64,000 bases of DNA, from the NCBI RefSeq assembly GCF_023369855.1, contig NZ_JAMBPP010000004.1, positions 294,166-358,165 on the forward strand, written 5' to 3'. The stretch's first letter is position 1, and each line of letters begins with the position of its first letter. The notes under the pieces were generated by a model, which searched no databases, was not told where the DNA came from, and saw only the letters and a program-made list of their open reading frames with translations. Origin of the DNA: Actinotalea alkalitolerans (GTDB lineage: Bacteria > Actinomycetota > Actinomycetes > Actinomycetales > Cellulomonadaceae). Shown one piece after another: positions 29,001 through 35,816 of this stretch. Both the position numbers and the translations under genes were made by a program.

Positions 29001-29093
29001 CACCCGCCGGGTCGCGGGGCCGCGCTCGAGGAGGACTACCTGCGTACGGCCAGGCGGGCGCGGGCCGTGGTCGATCACGTCTTCTACGACTGA
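26022..29093 (+). CDS. glnE: Bifunctional glutamine-synthetase adenylyltransferase / deadenylylase
   Basis: Attaches AMP to, or removes it from, GlnA1 according to nitrogen state. 1023 residues with two nucleotidyltransferase halves, each with helical domains: N-terminal GMGKCGGRELNYVSDVDVIF (about 245) and C-terminal AMGRLGGRELGYGSDADVLF (about 740), the tandem GxGxxGGxELxxxSDxD pattern. LKLGVGGLRDVEF and LKLGRGGVSDVEW repeat in each half. GTG overlaps the glnA2 stop. The 3' end overlaps the convergent CoA-binding gene by 10 bp. Confidence 0.97.
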   Translation: MSTDSVGGRPGARPEVSLRMRLTRGGFTDSSRALTLLADADLVALLGPLEESSPLRESLLDGLSRTASPDDALLALTRLAATVTATGPALAQTVRTGLANEGLLRTRLLAVLGASSALADHLARHPGDLAALEEPTAVGADSRAVRAELLAAVGADPQASPVATVTGSQGVDALRRAYRRRLLRIAAADLTSEEPLSLLPAVAAALADLAAAALEGALALARSELPDHGEGVRLAVIGMGKCGGRELNYVSDVDVIFVAEPAEGVDESTALTAGARLATVLSRVCSAASTEPALWPVDAALRPEGKNGPLVRTVASHVAYYERWAKTWEFQALLKARTVAGDLEVGREYCDALSPMVWTAVERENFVEDSQAMRRRVEDHVPAAEADRQLKLGVGGLRDVEFTVQLLQLVHGRADESIRSPNTLSAIAALSAGGYVGREHAARMAVCYRLLRALEHRIQLHRMRRTHLMPTADADLRRLARSVGMRSGGAEELGERWRSVRREVRHLHEELFYRPLLPATAQLSREEASLAPEAARARLAAIGYRDPSGAVRHIAALTEGVSRRAAIQRQLLPVLLGWFAEGSDPDAGLLAFRRLSDELGTTHWYLKLLRDSGSAAHHLACVLSTSKYAADALARSPESVAWLADDAELAPRDRARLAAEADAVLTRQDDATGAATLLRALRRREMARTAVAEVLGRRSVTSAAHALTAAAEIVLVGALRIAEYEARHGPEGLLTRTSIIAMGRLGGRELGYGSDADVLFVHDPLPGQDEARAQAQAVGIAARVRALLGAVGPEPTLEVDADLRPEGRNGPLARTLASYREYYQRWSSPWESQALLRARPVAGDEELGQRFVDLVAPRRYPVGGADPGTVREVRRLKARMESERLPRGVDPTRHLKLGRGGVSDVEWTVQLLQLRHGHEIPALRTPSTLEALEAAEDAGLVEPSDAETLREAWVLASRLRDAVVLWTGRTGGAAADVLPHDRRALSGLARLLGHPPGRGAALEEDYLRTARRARAVVDHVFYD

Positions 29094-29530
29094 TCACCGG
29101 ACGCGCGACGGGTGCCAGCGGCCAGCCCTCTGGTACCGCCTTCGATCTTCGGGCACGTGTCGGTGATCACGGCCAGCCCGGCCAGGAGGGCGCGCTCCTC
29201 GGCCTGCGGGTCGTGGACTCCCAGCTGGAGCCACACGGCACGTGCCCCGATCGCGATCGCCTCGTCGATCACGGACCCGGCGCGCTGGGAGTTCACGAAG
29301 ACGTCCACCACGTCGATCCGGCCGGGCACGTCGGTCAGCCGGGGGTACCCCTGGGCGCCGTGGACGGCTTCGGCGCGCGGGTGCACCGGGACGATCTCGT
29401 GCCCGAGCGCCTGCAGGTAGGCGGCGACGCCGTGCGCGGCGCGCCGGGCGTTGGTCGACAGCCCGACCACGGCCCAACGCCCCGGCACGGTCAGCAGGCT
29501 GTCGATCACGGCGGTCGGGTCGTCGTCCAT
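29084..29530 (-). CDS. CoA-binding domain protein (YccU-like)
   Basis: 148 residues, Rossmann-type CoA_binding_2 domain: WAVVGLSTNARRAAHGVAAY, IVPVHPRAEAVHGAQGYPRL, IDVVDVFVNSQRAG, AVWLQLGVHDPQAEERA and TDTCPKIE at the end. No ligase domains. ATG 29530. Its last 10 bp overlap the end of glnE on the other strand. Function unknown; the family often has bound CoA. Confidence 0.85.
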   Translation of the reverse strand: MDDDPTAVIDSLLTVPGRWAVVGLSTNARRAAHGVAAYLQALGHEIVPVHPRAEAVHGAQGYPRLTDVPGRIDVVDVFVNSQRAGSVIDEAIAIGARAVWLQLGVHDPQAEERALLAGLAVITDTCPKIEGGTRGLAAGTRRASGDQS

Positions 29531-29570
29531 GGGCCCAGCCAAACACACCGGTGGACGGGGCTGCCGGGAC

Positions 29571-30458
29571 TCACGTCGCCAGCAGGTCGCCGTGCGCCGC
29601 GAGCCGGTCGAGCACCTCGTCCGGCCCGAGCTGGACCAACCCCGCGGTCACCTCGTCCCAGTGGCGTGGCGCCGCGACCATCGGGTGGTCCCGACCCCGC
29701 AACGAGTACGGGGTGACCGTGGTCTTGGCGGGATGGTTCTGCGACCAGTCGATCAGCACCTTGCCCGGTCGCACCGAACGCTTCATGGTCGCCAGCACCA
29801 GGGCGGGGTGCTGGGCGGCGAGGTCGTGCGCCACCTGTCGTGCGTACTCGCGCACCTGCATCGCCGTGCGCCGGCCGTCGAGGCGGGCGTAGAGCTGCAT
29901 CCCCTTGCTCCCGCTCGTCACCGGGACCGACTCCGTGAGGCCGTCGTCGGCCAGCCGGTCCGCCACGAGGTGCGCGACCTGAGCGCACTCGTCGAGGCCC
30001 GCGGGCGGTCCCGGGTCCAGGTCCACCACGAGCCGGTCCGGTGGGCGGACACCACCTCGTGGGCCGACACGCCACTGCGGGGTGTGGAGCTCGATCGCGC
30101 CCTGGTTGGCCGCCCAGACCAACCCGGCGAGGTCGTCCAGGAAGGGGAAGTCCACGGTCGTCCCCTCGTCGTCGCTCCCCGGGCTCGCGTGCAGCACCTG
30201 GTGACGGAGCCACTCGGGTGCCCCCCTCGGCGTGTTCTTCTCGAAGAACCGCTCACCGTCGACACTTTCGGGGAAGCGGATCCGTGTCACGGGCCGGTCG
30301 CGCAGCTGGGGGAGGATCGCGTCGGCGACCCGCGAGTAGTAGTCGATCATCTCGGCCTTGGTGAACCCGGTCGACGGGTAGAGCACCCGGTCCAGGTGCG
30401 TGAGCCGCACCCGGCGTCCGCCGACCTCGACCCACTGGGGCTGCTGATCGGGGCTCAT
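29571..30458 (-). CDS. ligD: LigD polymerase (primase-polymerase) domain protein
   Basis: Fills gaps and adds nucleotides, often ribonucleotides, at breaks during non-homologous end joining. 295 residues, the stand-alone polymerase module: LTHLDRVLYPSTGFTKAEMI, FFEKNTPRGAPEW, catalytic DxD in VVDLDPGPP, and TSGSKGMQLYARLDG. No ligase or phosphoesterase domain. ATG 30458 with GGGAGGACGC upstream, overlapping the ligase stop in ATGA. In mycobacteria these modules are one LigD chain; here they are separate coupled genes. Confidence 0.93.
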   Translation of the reverse strand: MSPDQQPQWVEVGGRRVRLTHLDRVLYPSTGFTKAEMIDYYSRVADAILPQLRDRPVTRIRFPESVDGERFFEKNTPRGAPEWLRHQVLHASPGSDDEGTTVDFPFLDDLAGLVWAANQGAIELHTPQWRVGPRGGVRPPDRLVVDLDPGPPAGLDECAQVAHLVADRLADDGLTESVPVTSGSKGMQLYARLDGRRTAMQVREYARQVAHDLAAQHPALVLATMKRSVRPGKVLIDWSQNHPAKTTVTPYSLRGRDHPMVAAPRHWDEVTAGLVQLGPDEVLDRLAAHGDLLAT

Positions 30459-31420
30459 GCGTCCTCCCAGGGGTCGACCTCGGTGTCCTGGCGCAGCCCG
30501 CGCACCACGGGGTGGCGCAGCCGACCGATGCGTGTGCGGTGCAGGTAGGAGACGTCGACAGTGACGGCCGGTTCGCACCAGGTCGTGCCGCGCCGGTCCA
30601 CCTCGGGGATGCCGTCCAGGGCAGGTTGCGGGCGCTCCAGACCGACCAGGGCGAGGGCGACGTCCTGTCCGCGTCGCCCGGCCAGGCCGCTGCCCGCACG
30701 CCCCAGGTAGCGCCAGGCGCCGTCGCGGTCGGGGGCGGCCAGGAGCAGGGAGCCGAGCCGGCCGGGCGTCACACCCTCACCGGGTGGCCGGGTCCCGTGC
30801 CCGACGCCCTCTGCCCGCCACCCGACGACGACGGCCGTACGGACCGACCGGTGGGCCACCTTGACCCAGTCAGGGCTGCGTCGTCCCGGCTGGTACGTCG
30901 AGGTCCGCCGCTTGGCCACCACCCCCTCGAGACCGTGCTCACGGGTCACAGCCCACAGGTCGTCCACATCGGGGTAGACCGGCGACAGGTCGCAACGCGG
31001 GGGTAGGGTGAGCCGTTCGAGGGTGGCGCGGCGATCGGTGAAGCCCCGGCGGGTCAGGTCCACGCCGTAGAGCGTGAGGACGTCGAAGACCACGAAGGTC
31101 ACGGGTGCGCGACGTGCGAGGGTCGCTGCCTGGCCGGCCTCGCGGACGTGCATCCGTTCGGCGAGGGCCTCGAAGGAGGGGCGGCCCCCGGACATGGCCA
31201 CGACCTCTCCGTCCAGCACCGCTCCCTGGACCTCGGTCAGACCACCGAGCTCGGGATAGGCCACCGTCACCTCACGACCGGACCGCGAGACGAGGCGCAG
31301 ATCCCCCTGGGTGGTGTCGGCGAGCACCCGGACACCGTCCCACTTGACCTCGTACGCCCACCCGGGCCCGCGCGGAATCTGCTCGACAGAGGGCGCTGGG
31401 GTGGCGAGCATGGGCTGCAC
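30455..31420 (-). CDS. ligD: LigD-type ATP-dependent DNA ligase
   Basis: Seals breaks held by Ku. 321 residues: VQPMLATPAPS start, adenylation Lys in YEVKWDGVRVLA (KxDG), motif III TFVVFDVLTLYG, EGVVAKRRTSTY (motif IV/V region) and VKVAHRS, then an OB-fold domain to about 315 with PAVTVDVSYLHRTRIGRLRH. GTG 31420, not the later in-frame ATG 31411, because the Q-P-M-L-A start is conserved and AGGA lies upstream. Lacks polymerase and 3'-phosphoesterase modules. Divergent from ku. Confidence 0.92.
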   Translation of the reverse strand: MQPMLATPAPSVEQIPRGPGWAYEVKWDGVRVLADTTQGDLRLVSRSGREVTVAYPELGGLTEVQGAVLDGEVVAMSGGRPSFEALAERMHVREAGQAATLARRAPVTFVVFDVLTLYGVDLTRRGFTDRRATLERLTLPPRCDLSPVYPDVDDLWAVTREHGLEGVVAKRRTSTYQPGRRSPDWVKVAHRSVRTAVVVGWRAEGVGHGTRPPGEGVTPGRLGSLLLAAPDRDGAWRYLGRAGSGLAGRRGQDVALALVGLERPQPALDGIPEVDRRGTTWCEPAVTVDVSYLHRTRIGRLRHPVVRGLRQDTEVDPWEDA

Positions 31421-31538
31421 GGGTCCATCCTGCCCAGGAAGGTGCGTGACGGCACCCGGTCCGTGCCGCCCTGCCCCAGGGCGGTGAGGCGGGTGGTCGG
31501 AGCCCGACCACGGGCGGGCACCGAGCGAGGAGGACGAG

Positions 31539-32600
31539 ATGCGCGCGATCTGGAAGGGCGCTGTGGCCTTCGGGCTGGTCAACGTCCCGGTCAAGGTCTA
31601 CGCCGCGACCGGTGAGAAGTCGGTGACCCTCAACCAGGTGCATGCCGAGGACGGCGGACGCATCCGGTACCGCAAGGTGTGCAGCGTGTGCGGCGAGGAG
31701 GTCACCGCGGACGACATCGCCAAGGGCTACCAGACCGACGACGGTCGGATGGTCGTCCTCACCGATGAGGACCTCGACGAGCTCCCGCTGTCGACCGAGC
31801 GCGAGATCGCCGTCCTGGAGTTCGTCCCCGCCGACCAGGTCGACCCGATCATGCTCGCCAAGACCTACTACCTCGAGCCCGAGAAGACAGCGGCCAAGCC
31901 CTACGCGCTGCTCCGGCAGGCGCTCGCCGAGACCGACCGGATGGCCGTGGTCAAGGTGTCCCTTCGCCAGCGTGAGTCCATGGCGGTGCTGCGGGTCCGT
32001 GACGACGTCATCTGCCTGCAGACGCTGCTGTGGCCCGACGAGGTGCGTGAGGCGGACTTCCCGGTCCTGGAGGCCGATGTCCAGGTGCGGCCCCAGGAGC
32101 TGCAGATGGCCTCGTCGCTGGTCGAGTCCCTCGCGGCGGACTTCGACCCGAGCGCCTTCGAGGACTCCTACCGGACCGCGCTGGAGTCGCTGATCGAGTC
32201 CAAGGTCGCCACGGGGAGCACCGTGCGGCCCGAGGCGGGCGAGGAGACGGCCGAGGAGGGCGGTGAGGTCGTGGACCTGCTCTCGGCCCTGCAGCGCAGC
32301 GTCGAGAAGGCGCGCGACGCGCGCGCGGGTCAGGAGGCGAAGAAGGGGACCTCGGGGTCCACGCGGAGCACGGCCAGGAAGTCGACCACGCCCGGCGCGT
32401 CATCGGCCACCCCCGCGAACGAGACGTCGGGCACCACGAAGAAGGCGCCCGCTGCGCGCAAGGCGCCCGCTGCGCGCAAGGCGCCCGCTGCGCGCAAGGC
32501 TCCCGCTACCAAGAAGACTCCGGCCGCGGCCAAGACGGCCGCCCCGAAGGAGGCCGGCGAACCGGCGAAGAAGACCGCCTCACGTCGCAAGGCGTCCTGA
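31539..32600 (+). CDS. ku: Non-homologous end joining protein Ku
   Basis: Homodimeric ring that binds DNA ends and recruits LigD. 353 residues: beta-barrel/bridge core to about 250 (MRAIWKGAVAFGLVNVPVKV, KVCSVCGEEV, YYLEPEKTAAKPYALLRQAL, MAVVKVSLRQRESMAVLRV), then a 100-residue Ala/Lys/Pro/Thr tail with three exact KAPAAR repeats. Such Lys-rich tails in mycobacterial Ku aid DNA binding. ATG with GAGGAGGACGAG directly upstream. The next gene begins 3 bp after the stop. Confidence 0.96.
   Translation: MRAIWKGAVAFGLVNVPVKVYAATGEKSVTLNQVHAEDGGRIRYRKVCSVCGEEVTADDIAKGYQTDDGRMVVLTDEDLDELPLSTEREIAVLEFVPADQVDPIMLAKTYYLEPEKTAAKPYALLRQALAETDRMAVVKVSLRQRESMAVLRVRDDVICLQTLLWPDEVREADFPVLEADVQVRPQELQMASSLVESLAADFDPSAFEDSYRTALESLIESKVATGSTVRPEAGEETAEEGGEVVDLLSALQRSVEKARDARAGQEAKKGTSGSTRSTARKSTTPGASSATPANETSGTTKKAPAARKAPAARKAPAARKAPATKKTPAAAKTAAPKEAGEPAKKTASRRKAS
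32442..32495 (+). repeat. 18-bp tandem repeat, three exact copies, in ku
   Basis: Unit AAGGCGCCCGCTGCGCGC at 32442-32459, 32460-32477 and 32478-32495, followed by a diverged fourth unit. Each encodes KAPAAR in the Ku tail, so copy number changes keep frame. Confidence 0.97.
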
Positions 32601-32603
32601 CGG

Positions 32604-33659
32604 GTGGCGCGCCCGGCTGCCGGTCCGGACGGCGCGCAGGACAGGGTGGTCTCCGCACTGCACCGGATCGCTTTCCTGCTCGAGCGCGAGCAGGCCTCGT
32701 CCTACCGTTCGGCTGCCTACCGCGGGGCGGGGGACGTGCTGCGGTCCCTGGATGCCCAGGCCTTCGGTGAGCACGAGCGCGACACCTCCTGGCAGGGGCT
32801 GCCAGGGGTGGGTGCGCGTACGGCCGAGGTGATCGTCGCGGTGCTGCGCGGCGACGTCCCCGCGGTGCTCCGCGATCTCGAGAGCTCGCTCGCGGACCGC
32901 CTCGCGGGTGCCACCCCGGCGGGCCGCGAGCTGAGGGCCGAGGTCCGCGGCGACCTGCACGCCCACACCGAGGCCAGCGACGGGAGCGCGTCGCTGCAGG
33001 ACATGGCGCTCGCCGCGATCGAGATCGGCCACGACTACCAGGCGGTCACCGACCACTCCCCGCGGCTGACGGTGGCCAACGGCCTGTCGGCCGAGCGCCT
33101 TCGACGCCAGGTCGAGCGGATCGCGACCCTGAACACGGTGCTCGGACCCTTCCGGCTCCTCACCGGGATCGAGGTCGACATCCTCGACGACGGCTCCCTG
33201 GACCAGGAGGCGGACCTGCTGGCCCGTCTCGACGTGGTCGTCGCCTCGGTGCACTCCAAGCTGCGGATGGACCGGGCGCCGATGACCCGGCGGATGGTTG
33301 CCGCAGTGACGGGTCCCTCGGTCGACGTGCTGGGTCACTGCACGGGCAGGCGGGTCCGGGGTCGCGAACGCCCTCCCAGCGACTTCGATGCCCAGGCGGT
33401 CTTCGCCGCTTGCGCCGAGCACGGTGTCGCGGTCGAGGTCAACAGCCGTCCTGACCGCAAGGATCCCCCTGACGAGCTGATCGCCGTCGCGGCCGATCTG
33501 GGCTGCCTGTTCACGGTGGACTCCGACGCGCACGCCCCCGGTCAGCTCGACTGGCTCGTGGACGGGTGTGACCGGTTGGCGGCGCACGAGGTCGATGCCG
33601 ACCGTGTGGTCAACACCTGGTCGGTCGAGCGACTGCTGGAGTGGACGGGTCGCCGGTGA
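32604..33659 (+). CDS. HhH-PHP protein (PolX-like phosphoesterase without polymerase core)
   Basis: 351 residues. N-terminal helix-hairpin-helix (about 10-90: LLEREQASSYRSAAYRGAGD, GLPGVGARTAEVI), then a PHP phosphoesterase domain with metal ligands in GDLHAHTEASDGS, AVTDHS, GIEVDIL, ASVHS, DVLGHC, EVNSR and DSDAHA. In bacterial PolX the PHP part gives 3'-5' exonuclease or 3'-phosphatase activity; here the nucleotidyltransferase core is absent. GTG only 3 bp after ku, so coupled to it. An end-processing role in end joining is inferred from fold and linkage; histidinol-phosphatase-like activity is the alternative. Confidence 0.85.
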   Translation: MARPAAGPDGAQDRVVSALHRIAFLLEREQASSYRSAAYRGAGDVLRSLDAQAFGEHERDTSWQGLPGVGARTAEVIVAVLRGDVPAVLRDLESSLADRLAGATPAGRELRAEVRGDLHAHTEASDGSASLQDMALAAIEIGHDYQAVTDHSPRLTVANGLSAERLRRQVERIATLNTVLGPFRLLTGIEVDILDDGSLDQEADLLARLDVVVASVHSKLRMDRAPMTRRMVAAVTGPSVDVLGHCTGRRVRGRERPPSDFDAQAVFAACAEHGVAVEVNSRPDRKDPPDELIAVAADLGCLFTVDSDAHAPGQLDWLVDGCDRLAAHEVDADRVVNTWSVERLLEWTGRR

Positions 33660-33703
33660 CACGGGCCGCGCCGTCGGCCGAGCAACCATCGGTGTCTCCC
33701 CCC

Positions 33704-33732
33704 TTCTGGCACGGCACGAACGGGGTGATACT
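33704..33732 (+). promoter_or_regulatory. Candidate promoter of the M15 peptidase gene
   Basis: TTCTGG (33704-33709) and GATACT (33727-33732) with 17-nt spacing, preceded by an extended TG. About 50 nt leader to ATG 33786. Confidence 0.4.
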
Positions 33733-33785
33733 GGGCCACAGGCACGAGTGCGAACCGGTACTGCGACGAACCACCGAGGAACGGC

Positions 33786-35069
33786 ATGGGGGACGACGAG
33801 CCAACGGCGCCCATGGGACCGCGCGCCCTTGGTGCGCGCGGATCTCGGCTCCGGGCTCGCCCGAGGCGGCCTCGAGGACGCCACCGCGCGGAACGGCGGT
33901 CGGGCCTGCGTCCAGCGGTCTCGACGCTGGTCCTGGCGTTGATGGTGCTGCCGGCGACGAACCTCTCCAGCGCGGTGGCGGTCGCCGAGACCACTCTGAC
34001 CGTCGCGCGCCACTCGACGGTCCCGACCCGGGCGGAGGTGGCGGCTGCGCAGTCCGCCCGTCGGGCGGCTGAGGCCCGGGCCACGGCGCTCGTCGAGGTG
34101 GACGAGGCGCTCTCGGTCGCGCGCACCGCGCTCGACTCGGCCCGCGATGTCCTGCCAGCCGCGCTGCCGGGCGTCGACCAGGCCCTGCTCGCGGAGTACG
34201 AGGAGGCTGTCAGCGACCTCACGGTGACCGTGCGCAACGGGCCCGGTGCTCTCGCGACGGCACCGGCCGCTCACGGGAGCACCGTGCCGGTCTCGCAGGC
34301 CGAACCTGGTACGCCCGCGCCTGAGGCCCCGGCGGTCGTCGCGGAGGACGAGGAGAGTGCCGACCAGCCGCAGACCTCCCTCGACACGCTGCCGGACGAG
34401 CCCACGACGACCCCGTTGGCAGAGATCGACGCCAGCCGCAGGGTCGCGGCGGCGGCACATGACCTGCTGCAGCTGGCCGAGGAGGTGCAGCGGGCGAACG
34501 AGGTGGCGCTCGAGCGTCTGGTGTCGACCGAGGCGGTCGCCGACCTGGCCGTCACCGTGTCGGCGGAGTTCAAGGAGTCCGTGGTCGAGCTCAGTCCGCT
34601 CGAGGACGACGAGCGGTCCGTCAGCGTGGTCCGGGTGCAGGTGCTCGACCCGTCGGCCGATCCGTACCCGAACGGGCAGATCCCCCTCGAGGCACTGTGC
34701 AGCCTGAGCTTCGCACCGGACTTCCTGCTCCGGTGTGACGCCGCTGCGGCTCTTGAGGACCTCAACGTGGCCTACCGCACCCACTTCGGCAGCGACCTCC
34801 AGGTCGTCAGCGCCTACCGGACCTATGAGCAGCAGGTCCACCTCAAGCAGACGCGCGGGTGGCTCGCCGCCCGGCCCGGGACCTCGACCCACGGCCGCGG
34901 TCTGGCCGTGGACCTGGCCGGGATCGGCGGACTCGGGCAGTTCGACACCCCGGGGTACCTGTGGCTCCGGGAGAACGCGCCGTCGTACGGCTGGCACCAC
35001 CCCGAGCTCATGCGACCCGGGGGCGGCGGGCCGCCCGAGCCGTGGCACTGGGAGTTCGGGACGGTCTGA
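33786..35069 (+). CDS. Secreted D-Ala-D-Ala carboxypeptidase, M15/VanY type
   Basis: Trims peptidoglycan stem peptides outside the membrane. 427 residues: long Arg-rich N-terminus then a hydrophobic signal (about 45-65, ending near SAVAVAET), an Ala-rich coiled region to 270, and a VanY domain with SAYRTYEQQVH, zinc motif STHGRGLAVDLA (SxHxxGxAxD) and PEPWHWEF carrying the third ligand. Start at ATG 33786 with GAGGAA upstream; the signal n-region is unusually long (about 45 residues), so a later start is possible. Confidence 0.88.
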   Translation: MGDDEPTAPMGPRALGARGSRLRARPRRPRGRHRAERRSGLRPAVSTLVLALMVLPATNLSSAVAVAETTLTVARHSTVPTRAEVAAAQSARRAAEARATALVEVDEALSVARTALDSARDVLPAALPGVDQALLAEYEEAVSDLTVTVRNGPGALATAPAAHGSTVPVSQAEPGTPAPEAPAVVAEDEESADQPQTSLDTLPDEPTTTPLAEIDASRRVAAAAHDLLQLAEEVQRANEVALERLVSTEAVADLAVTVSAEFKESVVELSPLEDDERSVSVVRVQVLDPSADPYPNGQIPLEALCSLSFAPDFLLRCDAAAALEDLNVAYRTHFGSDLQVVSAYRTYEQQVHLKQTRGWLAARPGTSTHGRGLAVDLAGIGGLGQFDTPGYLWLRENAPSYGWHHPELMRPGGGGPPEPWHWEFGTV

Positions 35070-35112
35070 CCCGGCCGCGGCACGCCGGGAGCAGCACCGG
35101 GGGGTCGCGTGC

Positions 35113-35625
35113 TCACCCGCCGGTGAGGACGCGCTCGAACCGGCGCAGCTTCGTCACTGCCCAGGTGTAGTGGCTCGCTGTCGCCGAGACGAGGTACGCG
35201 CCGAGCGACGTCGTGCCGGTCCACGGGTAGAGCCTCTTGGTGAAGAGCTCGGCGTCCGTGTGCCGGCCGATGAGGTCCTGGATCTGTCGATGCGAGGCGT
35301 CGAGGTCAGCCCGCACGACAGAGAGGTCGACCTCCTGGTACCGCTCCCAGATCTCCTGGTTGAGCGCGGGCAGCGTGCGCCACGTGTGGCCAGGGGCAGG
35401 GATGGCGGGACGCAGACCCCGCGAGCCCTCGTCGTACCAGCCGAGCATCATCAGGTGCCACGCGTGCAGGTGACCGAGCACGTCACGTACGCACCGGTCC
35501 CGGTCCTCGAAGGGGAAGGGGGCCTGCAGGGCCGTCCGGGGCAACCGGTCCAGCACCGTGGCCAGGGCGGTGTACGCGCGGTCGCTCGAGGCCAGCAGCT
35601 CATCACGGGTGGTTGCTCTGGGCAT
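35113..35625 (-). CDS. ClbS/DfsB family protein
   Basis: 170 residues, four-helix bundle type: RATTRDELLASSDRAYTAL, RCVRDVLGHLHAWHLMMLGW, LNQEIWERYQEVDLSVV and the family hallmark LYPWTGTTSLGAYLVSATAS followed by HYTWAVTKLRR. ClbS of E. coli opens the cyclopropane of colibactin and protects the producer; most relatives have no known substrate. ATG 35625. Lies downstream of glnA1 beyond strong hairpins, on the same strand. No colibactin-like synthesis genes are in the window, so a general resistance or thiol/adduct role is possible. Confidence 0.88.
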   Translation of the reverse strand: MPRATTRDELLASSDRAYTALATVLDRLPRTALQAPFPFEDRDRCVRDVLGHLHAWHLMMLGWYDEGSRGLRPAIPAPGHTWRTLPALNQEIWERYQEVDLSVVRADLDASHRQIQDLIGRHTDAELFTKRLYPWTGTTSLGAYLVSATASHYTWAVTKLRRFERVLTGG

Positions 35626-35733
35626 GGTGCGCGCTCCGGGTCGGCGCTGGTCTGACCTTCTCAGCATCGCCCTCGACCGCGTCGTGCGTGGCGGACGAAG
35701 GGCCCACGGGATGACCGAGGTCCGGCAGGCGCG

Positions 35734-35770
35734 CCGGACCCCGGTCACCACAGGGGCGACCGGGGTCCGG
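35734..35770. terminator. 13-bp-stem hairpin downstream of glnA1
   Basis: Arms 35734-35746 and 35758-35770 are perfectly complementary, loop 11 nt. Its left arm also pairs with 35719-35725 (GGTCCGG/CCGGACC, hairpin 35719-35740), so two mutually exclusive folds exist. Lies 47 nt past the glnA1 stop. Confidence 0.65.
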
Positions 35771-35786
35771 GACGTGCGGCTCATCG

Positions 35787-35808
35787 GCTCACGGCGACCG
35801 CCGTGAGC
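35787..35808. terminator. 9-bp-stem hairpin, probable glnA1 terminator
   Basis: GCTCACGGC-GACC-GCCGTGAGC, perfect stem, 9 nt past the glnA1 stop (minus strand). Probably the first terminator, backed up by the larger hairpin that follows. Confidence 0.75.
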
Positions 35809-35816
35809 AACGACGA

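Noticed and set aside
32580..35048. Open frame of 822 codons on the minus strand across the HhH-PHP and M15 genes
   Set aside because: Both plus-strand genes have clear motifs; the antisense product has none.
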